DNA of 64,000 nt from Gemmatimonadetes bacterium 2013_60CM_65_52 (GCA_002215645.1 NGFI01000006.1:62001-126000); one strand, 5' to 3'. Positions 44,785-53,592 are shown, counted from the stretch's first letter. Notes: generated by a model not told the origin, from the sequence alone. Translations and numbers: made by a program.

Positions 44785-46139
44785 GCGCGCTGAACGGAAC
44801 GCTGCTGGAAGGCGGCGCGACGATCGCGGCAATCGCCAGCGCTCCTGGAAGGGGCGCACTGGCGGTGGTTCGGGTCAGTGGAGCGGAATCCCACCAGATT
44901 GCGCGACGCATTCTGATGCCGTCCCTCACACAGATTCGTCTGGCACGACGATGCCGCGTGGTGGATCCGGCTGGCGCAACGGTGGACGACGCCGTGGCAA
45001 CACTATATGCGGCACCGCATTCGTACACCGGCGAAGACATGCTCGAGCTCACGGTGCACGGCGGTGCCGTCGCGCCGATTCTTGTGCTCGACACGCTCGT
45101 GGCGGCCGGTGCGCGCCAAGCGGAGCCCGGCGAATTCACCCGGCGCGCGGTCCTGAACGGCAAGCTGGATCTGCTGCAGGCCGAGGCCGTCGCTGATGTG
45201 ATCGACGCGCGCAGCTCGGCGGCGCATCGTCAGGCACTCAGACAGCTCGGCGGCGGACTTTCACGTCAGCTCACCGACCTCCGAGGTCAAATTCTCCAGC
45301 TCGAGGCGCTGCTGGCATATGACATCGATTTTCCGGAGGAAGACGACGGGCCGATTTCGCGCGAGCGTGTGGCTGCCGCGACGGACGAGGTGATGACGAC
45401 GCTGCAGCGCCTCCTCTCGACAGGACGAATCGGCGAGCTCGTGCATGATGGTGCACTCGTGGTACTGGCCGGGCCGCCGAATGTCGGAAAATCGTCTCTC
45501 TTCAACGCCCTCGTGGGCGAATCGCGCGCCATCGTAACCGAAACGCCCGGGACGACACGGGACGCAATCGAAGCAGTGATCGATCGGCCGACGTTTCCGT
45601 TGCGTCTCGTCGACACCGCCGGGTTGAGACAGGATCCCGATCCCATCGAGCGGCTTGGCATCGAAACGGCGACCCGGTACCTGGAGCGAGCCGCCATCGT
45701 GCTCGCCTGCTTGACCGGCGTGGCGGACGAATGCGTCACCGCGACCCTGCGGGACTGCACCGACGCGGCAATCATCACCGTCGGGACGAAGGCGGATCTG
45801 GCGCGAGCCGCGTTCGATGCCGACGTCCATGTCAGCGCGCTCACGGGAACGGGCTTGTCGGAGTTGCTTGCCCTGATCGAGGCGCGCCTTGGGGAGCGGC
45901 CAGGATTGTCAGCGCCAGATGCGCCGGTGCTGACGAGAACGCGACACCGTGTGATGATCGAGCAGGCCGTAGAGGAGATGCACCGCTTCCGGGCCGCCTG
46001 GGCAGTGAGCGACCTTCCGGCGCCCGTCGTCGCCTCTCATCTGCACGCGGCGCGAGGCAGCCTGGAAGAGTTGATCGGCACGGTGCAGGTCGATGACGTG
46101 CTCGACGTCGTCTTTCGAAGCTTCTGCGTGGGAAAGTAG
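44781..46139 (+). CDS. mnmE: tRNA modification GTPase MnmE (TrmE), probable CTG start
   Basis: 452 residues if translated from CTG 44781, matching the usual ~450-residue length. The conserved opening TIAAIASAPGRGALAVVRVSG (in two halves: TIAAIASAPGRG, ALAVVRVSG) precedes the first GTG at 44865, and no ATG, GTG or TTG lies in frame between it and the preceding gene. CTG 44781 overlaps the previous stop as CTGA. The GTPase domain has G1 GPPNVGKSS at about 231, G2 TETPGTTRDAIE, G3 DTAGLR and G4 TKAD, and the protein ends in FCVGK. Works with MnmG on tRNA U34. Confidence 0.93.
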   Translation: MSALNGTLLEGGATIAAIASAPGRGALAVVRVSGAESHQIARRILMPSLTQIRLARRCRVVDPAGATVDDAVATLYAAPHSYTGEDMLELTVHGGAVAPILVLDTLVAAGARQAEPGEFTRRAVLNGKLDLLQAEAVADVIDARSSAAHRQALRQLGGGLSRQLTDLRGQILQLEALLAYDIDFPEEDDGPISRERVAAATDEVMTTLQRLLSTGRIGELVHDGALVVLAGPPNVGKSSLFNALVGESRAIVTETPGTTRDAIEAVIDRPTFPLRLVDTAGLRQDPDPIERLGIETATRYLERAAIVLACLTGVADECVTATLRDCTDAAIITVGTKADLARAAFDADVHVSALTGTGLSELLALIEARLGERPGLSAPDAPVLTRTRHRVMIEQAVEEMHRFRAAWAVSDLPAPVVASHLHAARGSLEELIGTVQVDDVLDVVFRSFCVGK

Positions 46140-46143
46140 CGAA

Positions 46144-47082
46144 TCAGGCCGTCGCGGCCGCGCCGCGCGCCAGCTCCTCGAGCTCGCGCGCATTCGCCCG
46201 AACCGCCCAGGCAATCCCACGCTCGGCCACCGCCGCCTCGACCATGCGCGCGCCAAGGTAATAGCCGCTGCGCTCGGGCAGCACGTACCGATCGACGGTG
46301 CGGGCTTCGTCGCTCATACCACCGGACAAGTAGCGCAATCGAAGGCCCAGTCCTGCGCGATCAAGGTCCTCGATCACGGCGCGGTTGATGACAGATTCGA
46401 GCTCACGTACACGCGCATACTGTCGTCGCGCAAACCCGAAATACTCCCACGGAGCATGGCCTGGGCTGATCATTTGCGACACGTGCACCGCGAGACCTTC
46501 GTTCACGAGCAATTCGCGAAGCGGCGCCTGCTGACCGGTGTCCCAGTACGAGTAGGAACCGTTCGCGGCGTCAACGAGCTGCCGCATTTCGCTTCGGCTC
46601 GTTGGCGAGGTGTATCGGATTGCATGGGCGTGCTCGTGCGCGAGCCACAGCGGGATCAGCTCAGGATCGAGTCCCAGCCCCTGCGTATCGGGATTGGCAA
46701 CGGACGTGAAGTGTTCCAGACAAACGAAGCCGACACCTCTTCCGTCCACCACGAGCTCACCTGCGTTCGCCGCGCCCACGCCGACCATGAGGATGACGTC
46801 CACATCCACATCCTGCTCGAGGAGGTGCGCAGTGTGTTGCTCGGTCGATCGGGCGAGCGCCACCACATCCGTGCGCTCCAACATCTCGCGCAAGTCAGTG
46901 CGGTCCGCGAGCGCTGTCGCGCGGACGACGTCGAGGAAATGCGGCCCCTCCGGATCAACGACGTAGTTGTGCCAGTAGGGCGCGAGGAGCTTCTGGTGGG
47001 CTTGGAAGTAGCGCTGGTAGGCGGCGACGCGATCGGTGCTGTTGAGTACTGCAAAAAAATCAGGCAGCAGGTTGATCAGCAT
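46144..47082 (-). CDS. DUF2268-like predicted zinc metallopeptidase
   Basis: 312 residues, no signal peptide. An HExxH zincin motif is present at residues 149-153 (LAHEHAHAIRY, with an extra His), and a downstream glutamate-rich segment NEGLAVHVSQ near residue 218 could supply the third ligand, as in DUF2268 proteins. Other segments (YLSGGMSDEAR, GYYLGARMVE) also resemble that family. Substrate unknown. The gene converges on mnmE with 4 nt between the stops and has a 280-nt gap upstream. Confidence 0.75.
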   Translation of the reverse strand: MLINLLPDFFAVLNSTDRVAAYQRYFQAHQKLLAPYWHNYVVDPEGPHFLDVVRATALADRTDLREMLERTDVVALARSTEQHTAHLLEQDVDVDVILMVGVGAANAGELVVDGRGVGFVCLEHFTSVANPDTQGLGLDPELIPLWLAHEHAHAIRYTSPTSRSEMRQLVDAANGSYSYWDTGQQAPLRELLVNEGLAVHVSQMISPGHAPWEYFGFARRQYARVRELESVINRAVIEDLDRAGLGLRLRYLSGGMSDEARTVDRYVLPERSGYYLGARMVEAAVAERGIAWAVRANARELEELARGAAATA

Positions 47083-47362
47083 TCGACCGGGAAGCTACCT
47101 GCGAAAGTGCGAAGGGGCCCGTTACGCGAACGGGAGCGCCGATTCGGCGGCGCATTGGACGCGGAATGATAGTGGCGATGGTTGGAGCGAACAAGAGACA
47201 CAAAACCGGCGAACACGACACACGCCGCGCGCGTGATCAGGCTCACGGACTGAAGCGAGCCCGCGCGGAGGACGCAATTGACCGCCGCCGGCTCCGTCCG
47301 CGGGGCTGGCACGCTTCTTTCCTTGATGTTCGTCGCGAGCAGGCCAGGCGCGGGAGAGAACG
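47083..47362. other. Intergenic region between divergent zincin and DUF2225 genes
   Basis: 280 nt. It must carry promoters for both flanking genes. An open frame on the minus strand runs through it into the DUF2225 gene, but it has no ribosome site and odd composition and is not accepted. No hairpin or repeat stands out. Confidence 0.4.
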
Positions 47363-48016
47363 ATGACGACGCTTCAGCAGATCGAGCTGCGCTGTCCAAT
47401 CTGCGAGACGCGATTCAAGTCGCAGCAGGTCATCTCGACGAATTCATTCGGCGGGAAGCGCACGGATTTCCATGAGCGAGCGGCGGGCACACAGCCCCTT
47501 CCGTTCCTCATTCACATGTGTAGTCGGTGTGGCTACTCCGGCGCGGAGCGCGACTTCACGGAGGAAACAGACGTCACGCCGGGGTTGCGCGAGCACGTCT
47601 GGAACGAGCTGGCGCCGCAGATCTCGACCGTCGCGGTGCCGGGCTCGGAGAAGTACGAGGCGGCGGCAAAAGTGGCAGAGTGGCAGGGGGTCGATGCCCG
47701 GCACATCGCCGACCTCCTCCTGCGCGCCGCATGGTGCTGCGTGGACGAAAGTGACACGGAGGCCGAACGCTACTTCCGCCGGAAGGCCGCGTGGAAGTTC
47801 GAGGAGGCACTCGACAGCTACGACGGCGTGGCACACGAGGAGCGCGCGGTGCTCACATACCTCGTCGGCGAGCTGTGGCGCCGAATCGGGGATGCGCGGC
47901 TCGCGACCGACTGGCTCAACCGTGTCTCCTCCGAGATCACGGACCGCGGAACACAGCAGTGGGTGCTCGACGCCGCCCGCCAGCAGCGCGACTGCCCACG
48001 TGAGTGGTTTGGCTGA
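47363..48016 (+). CDS. DUF2225 family protein
   Basis: 217 residues with GGAGAGAACG before ATG 47363. The N-terminal zinc-binding part has CPICETRFKSQQVIS and HMCSRCGYSGAERDF, the two CxxC knuckles of DUF2225. The remainder is helical, TPR-like repeats (LLLRAAWCCVDESD, YLVGELWRRIGD). The family is conserved in several phyla with unknown function. Ends 2 nt from the upp stop on the other strand. Confidence 0.85.
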   Translation: MTTLQQIELRCPICETRFKSQQVISTNSFGGKRTDFHERAAGTQPLPFLIHMCSRCGYSGAERDFTEETDVTPGLREHVWNELAPQISTVAVPGSEKYEAAAKVAEWQGVDARHIADLLLRAAWCCVDESDTEAERYFRRKAAWKFEEALDSYDGVAHEERAVLTYLVGELWRRIGDARLATDWLNRVSSEITDRGTQQWVLDAARQQRDCPREWFG

Positions 48017-48018
48017 CG

Positions 48019-48666
48019 CTACCGCGTTCCGAACAGACGATCGCCGGCGTCGCCGAGTCCGGGCAGAATGTAACCCTGTTCGTTGAGCTCACGGTCGAGC
48101 GCGGCGCAGTACACCACGACATCGGGATGTGCTTCCGCCAGCCGACGGACGCCCGCCGGCGCCGCAACCAGGCACAGGAAACGAATGCGAGAGGCGCCGG
48201 CCCGTTTCAGTGAGGCGACGGCCGCCGCGGCGCTTCCTCCCGTTGCGAGCATGGGATCCAGCAGAAAGAAATCACGTTCCGCGGCGTCTCCGGGCACCTT
48301 GAAGTAGTAGTCGACCGGCTCGAGCGTATCGTGGTCTCTGTAAAGTCCGATGTGTCCGACCCTCGCAGCGGGGACGAGGCGGGCGACTCCTTCCACCATG
48401 CCGAGACCCGCGCGCAGAATCGGCACCAGCGTGAGCTTCTTTCCACTCACGCGCCTGCCGGTGGTTCGCTCCAGGGGCGTGTCGACGGGCGCCGGTTCCA
48501 GGGTCAACTCACTCGTGGCCTCGTACGCGATCAGGGTGGCGATCTCGTCGACGAGCTCCTTGAAGATTTTCGTGGGCGTCGAGCGGTCGCGCAGCAACGT
48601 CAACTTGTGCTGCACCAGCGGGTGCGAGACGATGCGCAGCGTGGCGAACGCGGGGGTGGTGTCCAT
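48019..48666 (-). CDS. upp: Uracil phosphoribosyltransferase
   Basis: 215 residues from ATG 48666; a longer frame to 49023 overlaps the genes on the other strand and is rejected. Opening [19 protein letters not shown] and the sequence [14 protein letters not shown] match UPRTases. The PRPP loop reads [21 protein letters not shown], quoted in two parts here: [10 protein letters not shown] then SAAAAVASL. The C-terminal uracil-binding [13 protein letters not shown] is intact. Salvages uracil to UMP; complements pyrE in the window. Confidence 0.96.
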   Translation of the reverse strand: MDTTPAFATLRIVSHPLVQHKLTLLRDRSTPTKIFKELVDEIATLIAYEATSELTLEPAPVDTPLERTTGRRVSGKKLTLVPILRAGLGMVEGVARLVPAARVGHIGLYRDHDTLEPVDYYFKVPGDAAERDFFLLDPMLATGGSAAAAVASLKRAGASRIRFLCLVAAPAGVRRLAEAHPDVVVYCAALDRELNEQGYILPGLGDAGDRLFGTR

Positions 48667-48693
48667 GCGGCGGAAGCTAGTAACTTCGCGCGA

Positions 48694-48879
48694 ATGAAAG
48701 AATACCAAGCCGTGATGCTGCGACTCACTCGCCATGCGCGTGATGACGAGGACGCGTTGACGGACCTGCTCAACGAGCGAAGCCGCGGCGGATGGCATCC
48801 GGCCATGATGTCGCAGGACGATCGCCGGATTACCGTCGTGTTCGAGCGGCCAAGCGATCGCCCGCCTGGAGCGGGGTGA
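48694..48879 (+). CDS. Small DUF4177-like protein
   Basis: 61 residues, [20 protein letters not shown] opening, then [12 protein letters not shown] and [10 protein letters not shown]. It resembles DUF4177 (a short beta-alpha-beta protein with a central GGW/EGW). Starts 27 nt from the divergent upp start and 7 nt before the TetR gene, so they probably form one operon. Function unknown. Confidence 0.7.
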   Translation: MKEYQAVMLRLTRHARDDEDALTDLLNERSRGGWHPAMMSQDDRRITVVFERPSDRPPGAG

Positions 48880-48886
48880 TTTCACC

Positions 48887-49462
48887 GTGAGCGGGGGCGC
48901 GCGACACGAGGGGTCGGCTGCCGCACGTGACCGGATCATCGGGGCCGCCATTCGCATCGTGGCGCATGGAGGTGTGCACCGTGCGACAATGGCGGCAATC
49001 GCGGAGAGCGCAGGGGTGAGCAAGGCGCTGCTGCACTATCACTTTGCGGACCGTCAGACCCTTCTGAGTCACGTTGTCCTTCGGCTCGGCGAACGAACGA
49101 CACATCGCGAGCGTCGCGCCCTCGATCGCGAACGCCTCGCACCGATCGACGCGTTGTGGCACTGGTGCAGCGACGAGCTCGAGCGCGGTGAGCTACGCGC
49201 GCTCATCCAGCTCGGCCTTCTCGACGAACCGGTGTTGAGCAGTGCGGCCGCGAACGTCCAGTCCCAGCGACTGGCCTCGGCTCACCGGACGATTGGTGAG
49301 TTGTTCGTCCGGCTGTCGCTGAGTCCACGTCTTGCGACTGCGTTGATTGCCGCTACGCACCTGACCTTCATCGATGGTCTTGCCGTGAACCGTGTCGACC
49401 TCGAGGAGGCGCGACGACGCTTCGACGTCTTCTGGCTCGCGAATCTCACCCTCGGCGACTGA
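48887..49462 (+). CDS. TetR-family transcriptional regulator
   Basis: 191 residues from GTG 48887. The N-terminal helix-turn-helix is typical: [20 protein letters not shown], then [23 protein letters not shown]. The C-terminal helical ligand-binding/dimerisation region is divergent and includes [16 protein letters not shown]-like helices and [11 protein letters not shown]. Likely a repressor of a nearby or own gene; the target is unknown. Linked to the small DUF4177-like gene upstream. Confidence 0.9.
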   Translation: MSGGARHEGSAAARDRIIGAAIRIVAHGGVHRATMAAIAESAGVSKALLHYHFADRQTLLSHVVLRLGERTTHRERRALDRERLAPIDALWHWCSDELERGELRALIQLGLLDEPVLSSAAANVQSQRLASAHRTIGELFVRLSLSPRLATALIAATHLTFIDGLAVNRVDLEEARRRFDVFWLANLTLGD

Positions 49463-49546
49463 GCACATGCCGGCCGACGATCTCATTTCGTCGCAGGGGT
49501 TCCGCGCACTAGGTTGCAGCCGATGAGCTCACGCTACTCCTGACAA

Positions 49547-50125
49547 GTGCGTCTCGTCATTCGGCTGTTCGGCGCCCTCGTGCTGGCGTGGATCATCTCC
49601 CTTCTGGCGGTGCTCCTCTGGGAGCATCGTGACGAAACGCGGCCAGCTGGTGCCATCGTCGTTCTCGGCGCCGCGCAATATGTGGGACATCCGTCACCGG
49701 TTCTTCGAGCGCGATTGGATCATGCGATCGAACTCTGGCGCCGTCATCTCGCTCCAACGCTGATCGTTACGGGCGGGCGTGGCGAAGGAGACAAGACCAC
49801 CGAGGCCGCGGTGAGTCAGCGGTACGCGATGCAGCGCGGCGTGCCGGCCGCCGCGATCAGGATGGAGTCCCTCGGCCGCACGACCAGCCAGTCGATGGCT
49901 GGCGTGGCCGCGCTCGTTCGAGAATTGCCGCGCCGAGACGTCCTTCTGGTCAGCGACCCCTTTCACATGTTGCGGCTCCGCATCATCGCGCGGCGACACG
50001 GTCTCGAGGCCTACGCATCGCCAACACCTTCGAGCCCGATCGCCGCCAGCGCGCTGGAACGCTGGAAGTACGCGCTGAGTGAATCCATCAAGGCTCCGAT
50101 CGCGTTCGTGCTCGAGCGGAATTAG
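49547..50125 (+). CDS. DUF218/YdcF-family membrane-anchored protein
   Basis: 192 residues from GTG 49547. One N-terminal membrane helix (ALVLAWIISLLAVLLW), then a DUF218 domain: AIVVLGAAQY, ARLDHAIELWRRHLAPTLIVTGG, AMQRGVPAAAIRMESLGRTT and LVSDPFHMLR. SanA/YdcF relatives are linked to envelope integrity; biochemical role unclear. 84 nt follow the TetR gene without a recognised promoter. Confidence 0.85.
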   Translation: MRLVIRLFGALVLAWIISLLAVLLWEHRDETRPAGAIVVLGAAQYVGHPSPVLRARLDHAIELWRRHLAPTLIVTGGRGEGDKTTEAAVSQRYAMQRGVPAAAIRMESLGRTTSQSMAGVAALVRELPRRDVLLVSDPFHMLRLRIIARRHGLEAYASPTPSSPIAASALERWKYALSESIKAPIAFVLERN

Positions 50126-50212
50126 TAGCAACACGGTACGAAACACCCAGCGGCCGCGGCCGGTACGCCCGATGCCGTACCACGCGTCGCGGGACTAGTG
50201 CAAGTTTGGGGG

Positions 50213-51526
50213 ATGCACATTCCGATCGAGACCTTTCGCCTCGGCAACGGCCTCACCGTCGTCCTGTCGGAGGACCATACCGCGCCCATCGTGGCCGTGA
50301 ACCTGTGGTATCACGTCGGGTCGGCCAACGAGCGTCCGGGGCGGACAGGCTTTGCGCACCTGTTCGAGCACATGCTCTTTCAGGGATCGGCCAATGTCGG
50401 ATCGAACGAGCACTTCGAGCTGATCCAACGCGCCGGTGGGACGCTCAACGGATCCACCTGGCTGGACCGCACGAACTACTACGAGACGGTTCCATCCAAT
50501 CAACTGGAAACGGCGCTCTGGCTGGAGGCGGATCGCATGGGCTACCTGCTACCGGCCATGACGCAGCAGAAGCTGGATACCCAGCGCGACGTCGTGCAGA
50601 ACGAGCGCCGCTGGTCGATGGACAACCAGCCCTACGGCACATGGTGGGAACGGCTGCCGGCACTCTGCTTTCCTCCCGGGCATCCATTCCACCACTCCTT
50701 GATCGGCTCGATGGCCGACCTCGACGCGGCGAGTCTCGACGACATCGCACAGTTCTTCTCCACGTACTACACACCGGACAACGCGGTTCTCTCGATTGCC
50801 GGGGACTTCGACGCGGCAACGGCGCGACAGATGGTTGATCGCCACTTTGGCCCGATCCAGCGCGGTGCCGCTCGCCCGTCTCTGCCCGACATGTCCGTGT
50901 CGCCCACGTTCGGCGGGCCGCGTCGTGAAGTCGTGGCGGACGACGTCATGCTCCCCCGCCTGTTCGTCGCATCGCGGTCACCCGTCTTTGGCTCGGACGA
51001 TTACTACGCCGCCAGCGTGTGCGGTGCCATTCTCGGCCTCAAGAAAGGCAGCCGGTTGTTCCGTACGCTCGTTCGCGAGCATGAGGTGGCCGCCGAGGTA
51101 TCCTCGTTCACGTACGATCTCACGAAAGGCAGCGACCTGCTCGTCATCGACGTCATGGCGAGGCCGGAGACGAGCCCGGAGAATCTCGAGACACAGGTAC
51201 ACCAGCAACTGGACCTCGTGGTCTCGGAGGGTGTGACCGAGAACGAGGTCGAGCGCGCCATCGCACTCATCGAAACGGATCTGGTCGTGACACTACAATC
51301 CGCCGGCGATCGTGCCGATCGTCTCTCGCTCTTCGCGACCTACTTCGCCCGCCCCGAACTGATCAACGTGCAGACCGAGAAGTACCGCCAGGTCTCGGTT
51401 GCGGACGTCAACGCGTTTATCGACGAACGCCTGATTCCGTCGAATCGTGCGAGCCTGCTCTATGTCCCGCGCAGCGCCGCAGCAATACGCTCATCCGATG
51501 AGCTCGTGCTCGAGGGCGCGCGATGA
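50213..51526 (+). CDS. M16-family zinc metallopeptidase, catalytic subunit, cytoplasmic
   Basis: 437 residues from ATG 50213; GTG 50198 is an alternative start. No signal peptide. Zinc motif HLFEH in GFAHLFEHMLFQGS, the distal Glu in DVVQNERRWSMDN, and GTLNGSTWLDRTNYYETV in between, as in active M16 enzymes. The next gene encodes the non-catalytic partner. This is the second M16 pair in the window; unlike the first it lacks export signals, so I infer a cytoplasmic heterodimer, like bacterial peptide-degrading M16 complexes. Confidence 0.9.
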   Translation: MHIPIETFRLGNGLTVVLSEDHTAPIVAVNLWYHVGSANERPGRTGFAHLFEHMLFQGSANVGSNEHFELIQRAGGTLNGSTWLDRTNYYETVPSNQLETALWLEADRMGYLLPAMTQQKLDTQRDVVQNERRWSMDNQPYGTWWERLPALCFPPGHPFHHSLIGSMADLDAASLDDIAQFFSTYYTPDNAVLSIAGDFDAATARQMVDRHFGPIQRGAARPSLPDMSVSPTFGGPRREVVADDVMLPRLFVASRSPVFGSDDYYAASVCGAILGLKKGSRLFRTLVREHEVAAEVSSFTYDLTKGSDLLVIDVMARPETSPENLETQVHQQLDLVVSEGVTENEVERAIALIETDLVVTLQSAGDRADRLSLFATYFARPELINVQTEKYRQVSVADVNAFIDERLIPSNRASLLYVPRSAAAIRSSDELVLEGAR

Positions 51527-52893
51527 CGGATCGCTCGCGCCCGCGTCCGGGGCCGCCGCGGGAATACCGGTTTCCGCACTTTACCAGACATGTGCTCTCA
51601 AACGGAGTGCGCGTGGTGGCCGCGCCGGTGACGAAGCTGCCACTCGTGACCGTAATGATCCTCGTGGACGCGAGCGCCACCACGGAGACAGCCGGCCAGT
51701 ACGGCGTTGCTGCCCTGACGGCGAGGCTCCTTCTGGAAGGAGCAGGTGATCTGTCCGGTGCGGCGCTCGCCGATCGATTCGAACGGCTCGGGGCGATCAT
51801 CGAAGCGCACGCCAACTGGGACGTGACCGCGATCTCCCTCACCGTGATGCGCTCACGCCTGCGCGAGGCACTGGCGCTCGTCCGTACGCTCGTGCGAGAG
51901 CCCACGTTTCCGACACGGGAGCTCGAGCGCGCGAAACACGAGCGGCTCGCAGAGCTGCTCCAACAACTGGCCGAGCCCCGGACGCTCGCCGACGACCGCT
52001 TTACCGATGCGGTATATCGCAGCGATGCGAGATATGCCCGCCCCGAAGAAGGCGATCCGGCCAGCGTTCGTGCCATCACGCACGACACCGTGCGAGCGTT
52101 TCACGCGTCGACGTATGCGCCCGCAGGCACCACGCTGATCTTTGCCGGCGACATCTCCGAGCACGATGCATTCGAGCTCGCGGCTAACATGTTCACCGAC
52201 TGGAGCTCGCCGCCGGCAATCCGTCCCGCGAATGCTCCAGACGCCGCGCGGACCGGGCGAATCGTCCGTGTTGTCGCAAAGGCGGACGCGCCCCAGTCGG
52301 AAGTCCGTGTCGGGCATCGCGGGCCGCCAAGAACCGTTTCGGACTACTTCGAGGCCACGGTGATGAACGCGGTGCTTGGCGGCCTCTTCTCGTCGCGCAT
52401 CAACATGAACCTGCGCGAGGTGCACGGTTACACGTATGGCGCGTCGTCAGCGTTCGAGTGGCGTCGGGGCGCGGGTCCATTCGTGATCCACTCCGCAGTG
52501 AAAAGCGAGGTGACGGGGGACGCGATCAGAGAGATCCTGCTGGAGGTCGATCGGATTCGCGACGTGGCGATCGGTGCCGAGGAGCTCTCGCTGGCGACGA
52601 GCTATCTGGACGGCGTGTTCCCGATTCGATACGAGACCACTTCGGCGATCGCCGCGGCGCTTGCCAACATGACCGTGTACGGCCTCTCGGACGACTACTA
52701 CGATACGTATCGCGCGCACGTCAGAGGCGTCACCGCGGAGGGGGTGCTGCGCGCGGCGCGAACACATCTGCGCCCGGAGCATCTACAGATCGTGGTGGTA
52801 GGCGATCCTGCTGTCGTCGCGTCACCGCTTGAAACAGTCACGGGGCTGCCGGTGGACATCACGCGACCCGACGAAGCTGCGCTCCCACTGTGA
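51523..52893 (+). CDS. M16-family peptidase-like protein, non-catalytic partner
   Basis: 456 residues, ATG 51523 overlapping the catalytic gene as ATGA. M16 fold throughout, but the HxxEH position reads GVAALTARLLLEGAG, so it cannot bind the catalytic zinc. The C-terminal half keeps SRINMNLREVHGYTYGASS, the R/Y pair that shapes the partner's active site. The N-terminus is basic (RSRPRPGPPREYRF) but shows no signal peptide. Forms the second subunit of the inferred cytoplasmic M16 heterodimer; followed by a coupled NUDIX gene. Confidence 0.88.
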   Translation: MTDRSRPRPGPPREYRFPHFTRHVLSNGVRVVAAPVTKLPLVTVMILVDASATTETAGQYGVAALTARLLLEGAGDLSGAALADRFERLGAIIEAHANWDVTAISLTVMRSRLREALALVRTLVREPTFPTRELERAKHERLAELLQQLAEPRTLADDRFTDAVYRSDARYARPEEGDPASVRAITHDTVRAFHASTYAPAGTTLIFAGDISEHDAFELAANMFTDWSSPPAIRPANAPDAARTGRIVRVVAKADAPQSEVRVGHRGPPRTVSDYFEATVMNAVLGGLFSSRINMNLREVHGYTYGASSAFEWRRGAGPFVIHSAVKSEVTGDAIREILLEVDRIRDVAIGAEELSLATSYLDGVFPIRYETTSAIAAALANMTVYGLSDDYYDTYRAHVRGVTAEGVLRAARTHLRPEHLQIVVVGDPAVVASPLETVTGLPVDITRPDEAALPL

Positions 52894-53510
52894 GCTCCAA
52901 GAAGAAAGGCGGCAAGCCCGTGATTACTGCCGGGGAGCTGCGCGACCGAGCGCCTGACGAACGGCCGGCGGCCCAATTGAGCGAGCGTGAGCTCTATGCC
53001 GGCAAGATCGTAACGCTCTATCGCGACACCGTTCGCTTTCCCGATGGCTCGACGGCGGAATTCGACATTGCGCGACATCCGGGCGCGTCAGCGGTGATTC
53101 CGTTTCTCAACGACCCGGCGGGTGACGAGCCGCAGATCCTGCTGCTCCGACAGTATCGCTACGCGGCCGGCGGCTATCTGTACGAGATCCCGGCCGGCCG
53201 TCTCGACGAAGGCGAGTCACCCGAATCGTGCGCGGCGCGGGAGCTGAAGGAAGAAACCGGATGCACCGCCGCGCAGATCGAGCCGCTCACGTCGATCCTG
53301 ACCACGCCCGGATTCACGAACGAGGTGATTCACCTCTTCATGGCGACCGGGCTCACGCACGGCGAGCCGAGCCATGAGGCGGATGAGTTCGTCGAGATCG
53401 TCATCATACGCCTGTCGGAGGCGCTCGAGCTGATCAGGTCAGGCGAAATCACGGATTCCAAGACGGCGCTTGCTCTGATGTTTGTCGCCGGCTTCAAGAC
53501 GGGCGACTAA
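52890..53510 (+). CDS. NUDIX hydrolase, ADP-ribose pyrophosphatase-like
   Basis: 206 residues from GTG 52890, overlapping the M16 gene as GTGA. The NUDIX box is GRLDEGESPESCAARELKEE followed by TGC, matching GX5EX7REUXEEXGU. Flanking PGASAVIPFL, LLRQYRYAAGGYLYEIPAG and TTPGFTNEVIHLFMA are typical of ADP-sugar pyrophosphatases (YqkG/NudF). Probably cleaves ADP-ribose. A hairpin terminator follows at 53545. Confidence 0.92.
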   Translation: MSSKKKGGKPVITAGELRDRAPDERPAAQLSERELYAGKIVTLYRDTVRFPDGSTAEFDIARHPGASAVIPFLNDPAGDEPQILLLRQYRYAAGGYLYEIPAGRLDEGESPESCAARELKEETGCTAAQIEPLTSILTTPGFTNEVIHLFMATGLTHGEPSHEADEFVEIVIIRLSEALELIRSGEITDSKTALALMFVAGFKTGD

Positions 53511-53544
53511 CGAGCTCTTCCATATAATCCAGCCAACCTCTGGC

Positions 53545-53592
53545 GCGCCCGCCGGTGTCGAAAGTGGACACTGGCGGGCGCTTGGCTGTTTT
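53545..53592 (+). terminator. Intrinsic terminator after the NUDIX gene
   Basis: A 15-bp stem (53545-53559 with 53567-53581, one G-U pair) and a 7-nt loop, followed by TTGGCTGTTTT. It lies 34 nt after the stop codon and closes the M16-M16-NUDIX operon. Confidence 0.65.

Noticed and set aside
47076-47399. A 107-codon frame on the minus strand in the gap before the DUF2225 gene
   Set aside because: It overlaps the start and ribosome site of the DUF2225 gene, has no ribosome site of its own and shows no domain.
53523-53590. Perfect TATAAT followed by a hairpin, suggesting a small RNA
   Set aside because: No -35 element is seen at suitable spacing, and the hairpin is better explained as the terminator of the upstream operon.
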